DNA of 8,107 nucleotides, taken from assembly GCA_900770785.1 (NCBI GenBank), contig CAAGLJ010000089.1, positions 1 through 8,107 on the forward strand, written 5' to 3'. How positions within the stretch are numbered: position 1 is the first letter of the stretch; each line of letters begins with the position of its first letter. This stretch comes from Lachnospiraceae bacterium (GTDB lineage Bacteria > Bacillota > Clostridia > Lachnospirales > Lachnospiraceae). The notes below the pieces were generated by a model. The model was not told the DNA's origin. It did no database searches and saw nothing but the letters and a program-made list of their open reading frames with translations. The position numbers and the translations under genes were made by a program. This document shows positions 7,893-8,107 of the stretch, piece by piece.

Positions 7893-7947
7893 AATAAATA
7901 AAGAAAAGAGCCAAGGCCCATACTAATCTCTGGCACCTCAGCTCTTT
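7893..7947 (-). terminator. Intrinsic terminator or attenuator after rplL
   Basis: About 30 bases after the rplL stop, the minus strand forms a 13-base-pair stem between AAAGAGCTGAGGT (7935-7947) and GCCTTGGCTCTTT (7905-7917). It includes three G-T wobbles and has a loop of about 17 bases. It is followed by the T-rich run TCTTTATTTATT (7893-7904). The outer seven pairs are perfect, but the large loop, the wobbles and the broken T tract suggest that termination may be partial. It would then act like the attenuator known between rplL and rpoB in E. coli, letting some transcripts read into rpoB. Confidence 0.75.
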
Positions 7948-7978
7948 AGTTCTTTCATTATGCTCTTTTGGGTTTCTC

Positions 7979-8107
7979 TTATTTAAGAGTAACTTTAGCA
8001 CCTTCTGCTTCCAGTTTAGCCTTGATTTCCTCAGCTTCTTCCTTGGTTGCACCTTCTTTTAATGTCTTAGGTGCGGAATCTACCAGGTCTTTAGCTTCTT
8101 TTAAGCC
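7979..8107 (-). CDS. rplL: Ribosomal protein L7/L12, C-terminal part
   Basis: This is the last 42 codons plus TAA of the ribosomal stalk protein L7/L12, which is present in several copies on the large subunit and recruits translation factors such as EF-Tu and EF-G. The gene is cut by the right edge, so roughly the first two thirds of a protein of usually about 120 residues is missing. The visible part begins GLKEAKDLVDSAPKTLKEG and ends KLEAEGAKVTLK. It matches the end of the globular C-terminal domain, including the GLKEAKDLV helix used for factor binding. The order rplL-rpoB-rpoC is the usual bacterial one. Unlike B. subtilis, no methyltransferase gene lies between rplL and rpoB. A 79-codon open frame at 7813-8052 on the same strand is an out-of-frame shadow of this gene. 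Confidence 0.95.
   Translation of the reverse strand, partial: GLKEAKDLVDSAPKTLKEGATKEEAEEIKAKLEAEGAKVTLK

Noticed and set aside
7813..8052. 79-codon minus-strand open frame spanning the rplL end, terminator and promoter
   Set aside because: It is out of frame with the clear L7/L12 C-terminus and runs through a terminator and promoter. It is a shadow.

Overview
The window is one housekeeping locus, read entirely from the minus strand: the 3' end of rplL (ribosomal protein L7/L12, cut by the right edge), then rpoB (RNA polymerase beta), then rpoC (RNA polymerase beta'). The left edge is the terminator that closes the unit. All long open frames on the plus strand, and the overlapping minus-strand ones, are shadows of these three genes. 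The protein sequences point to a low-to-mid GC Firmicute of class Clostridia, most likely Lachnospiraceae. The reasons are the RpoB start MEKHRIRP, the RpoC segment QEVYQPMTFDAIKIGLASPE, beta' with no large trigger-loop insertion of the E. coli kind, and long acidic tails on both subunits. This placement rests on remembered homologues, not on a search.

Layout from right to left (direction of transcription): rplL C-terminal end (7979-8107); a 220-base gap (7759-7978) with an intrinsic terminator, a sigma-A type promoter with both consensus hexamers (TTGACA, 18 bases, TATAAT), a leader of about 95 bases with a hairpin at its 5' end, and the rpoB ribosome binding site; rpoB (3895-7758, 1287 codons); a 68-base gap with a strong ribosome binding site but no convincing terminator; rpoC (83-3826, 1247 codons); and a long stem-loop (1-52) that starts about 30 bases after the rpoC stop.

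The two large subunits are therefore probably made from one mRNA started by their own promoter and ended right after rpoC. The upstream ribosomal-protein transcript would be at least partly stopped after rplL. Together beta and beta' form the catalytic core of RNA polymerase. All catalytic and zinc-binding residues I can locate are intact, so both genes look fully functional.

I see no mobile element, CRISPR array, RNA gene, defence module or new system. The only places not explained by well-known protein families are the compact rplL-rpoB regulatory gap, the crowded rpoC start site, and two poorly conserved parts of RpoB.
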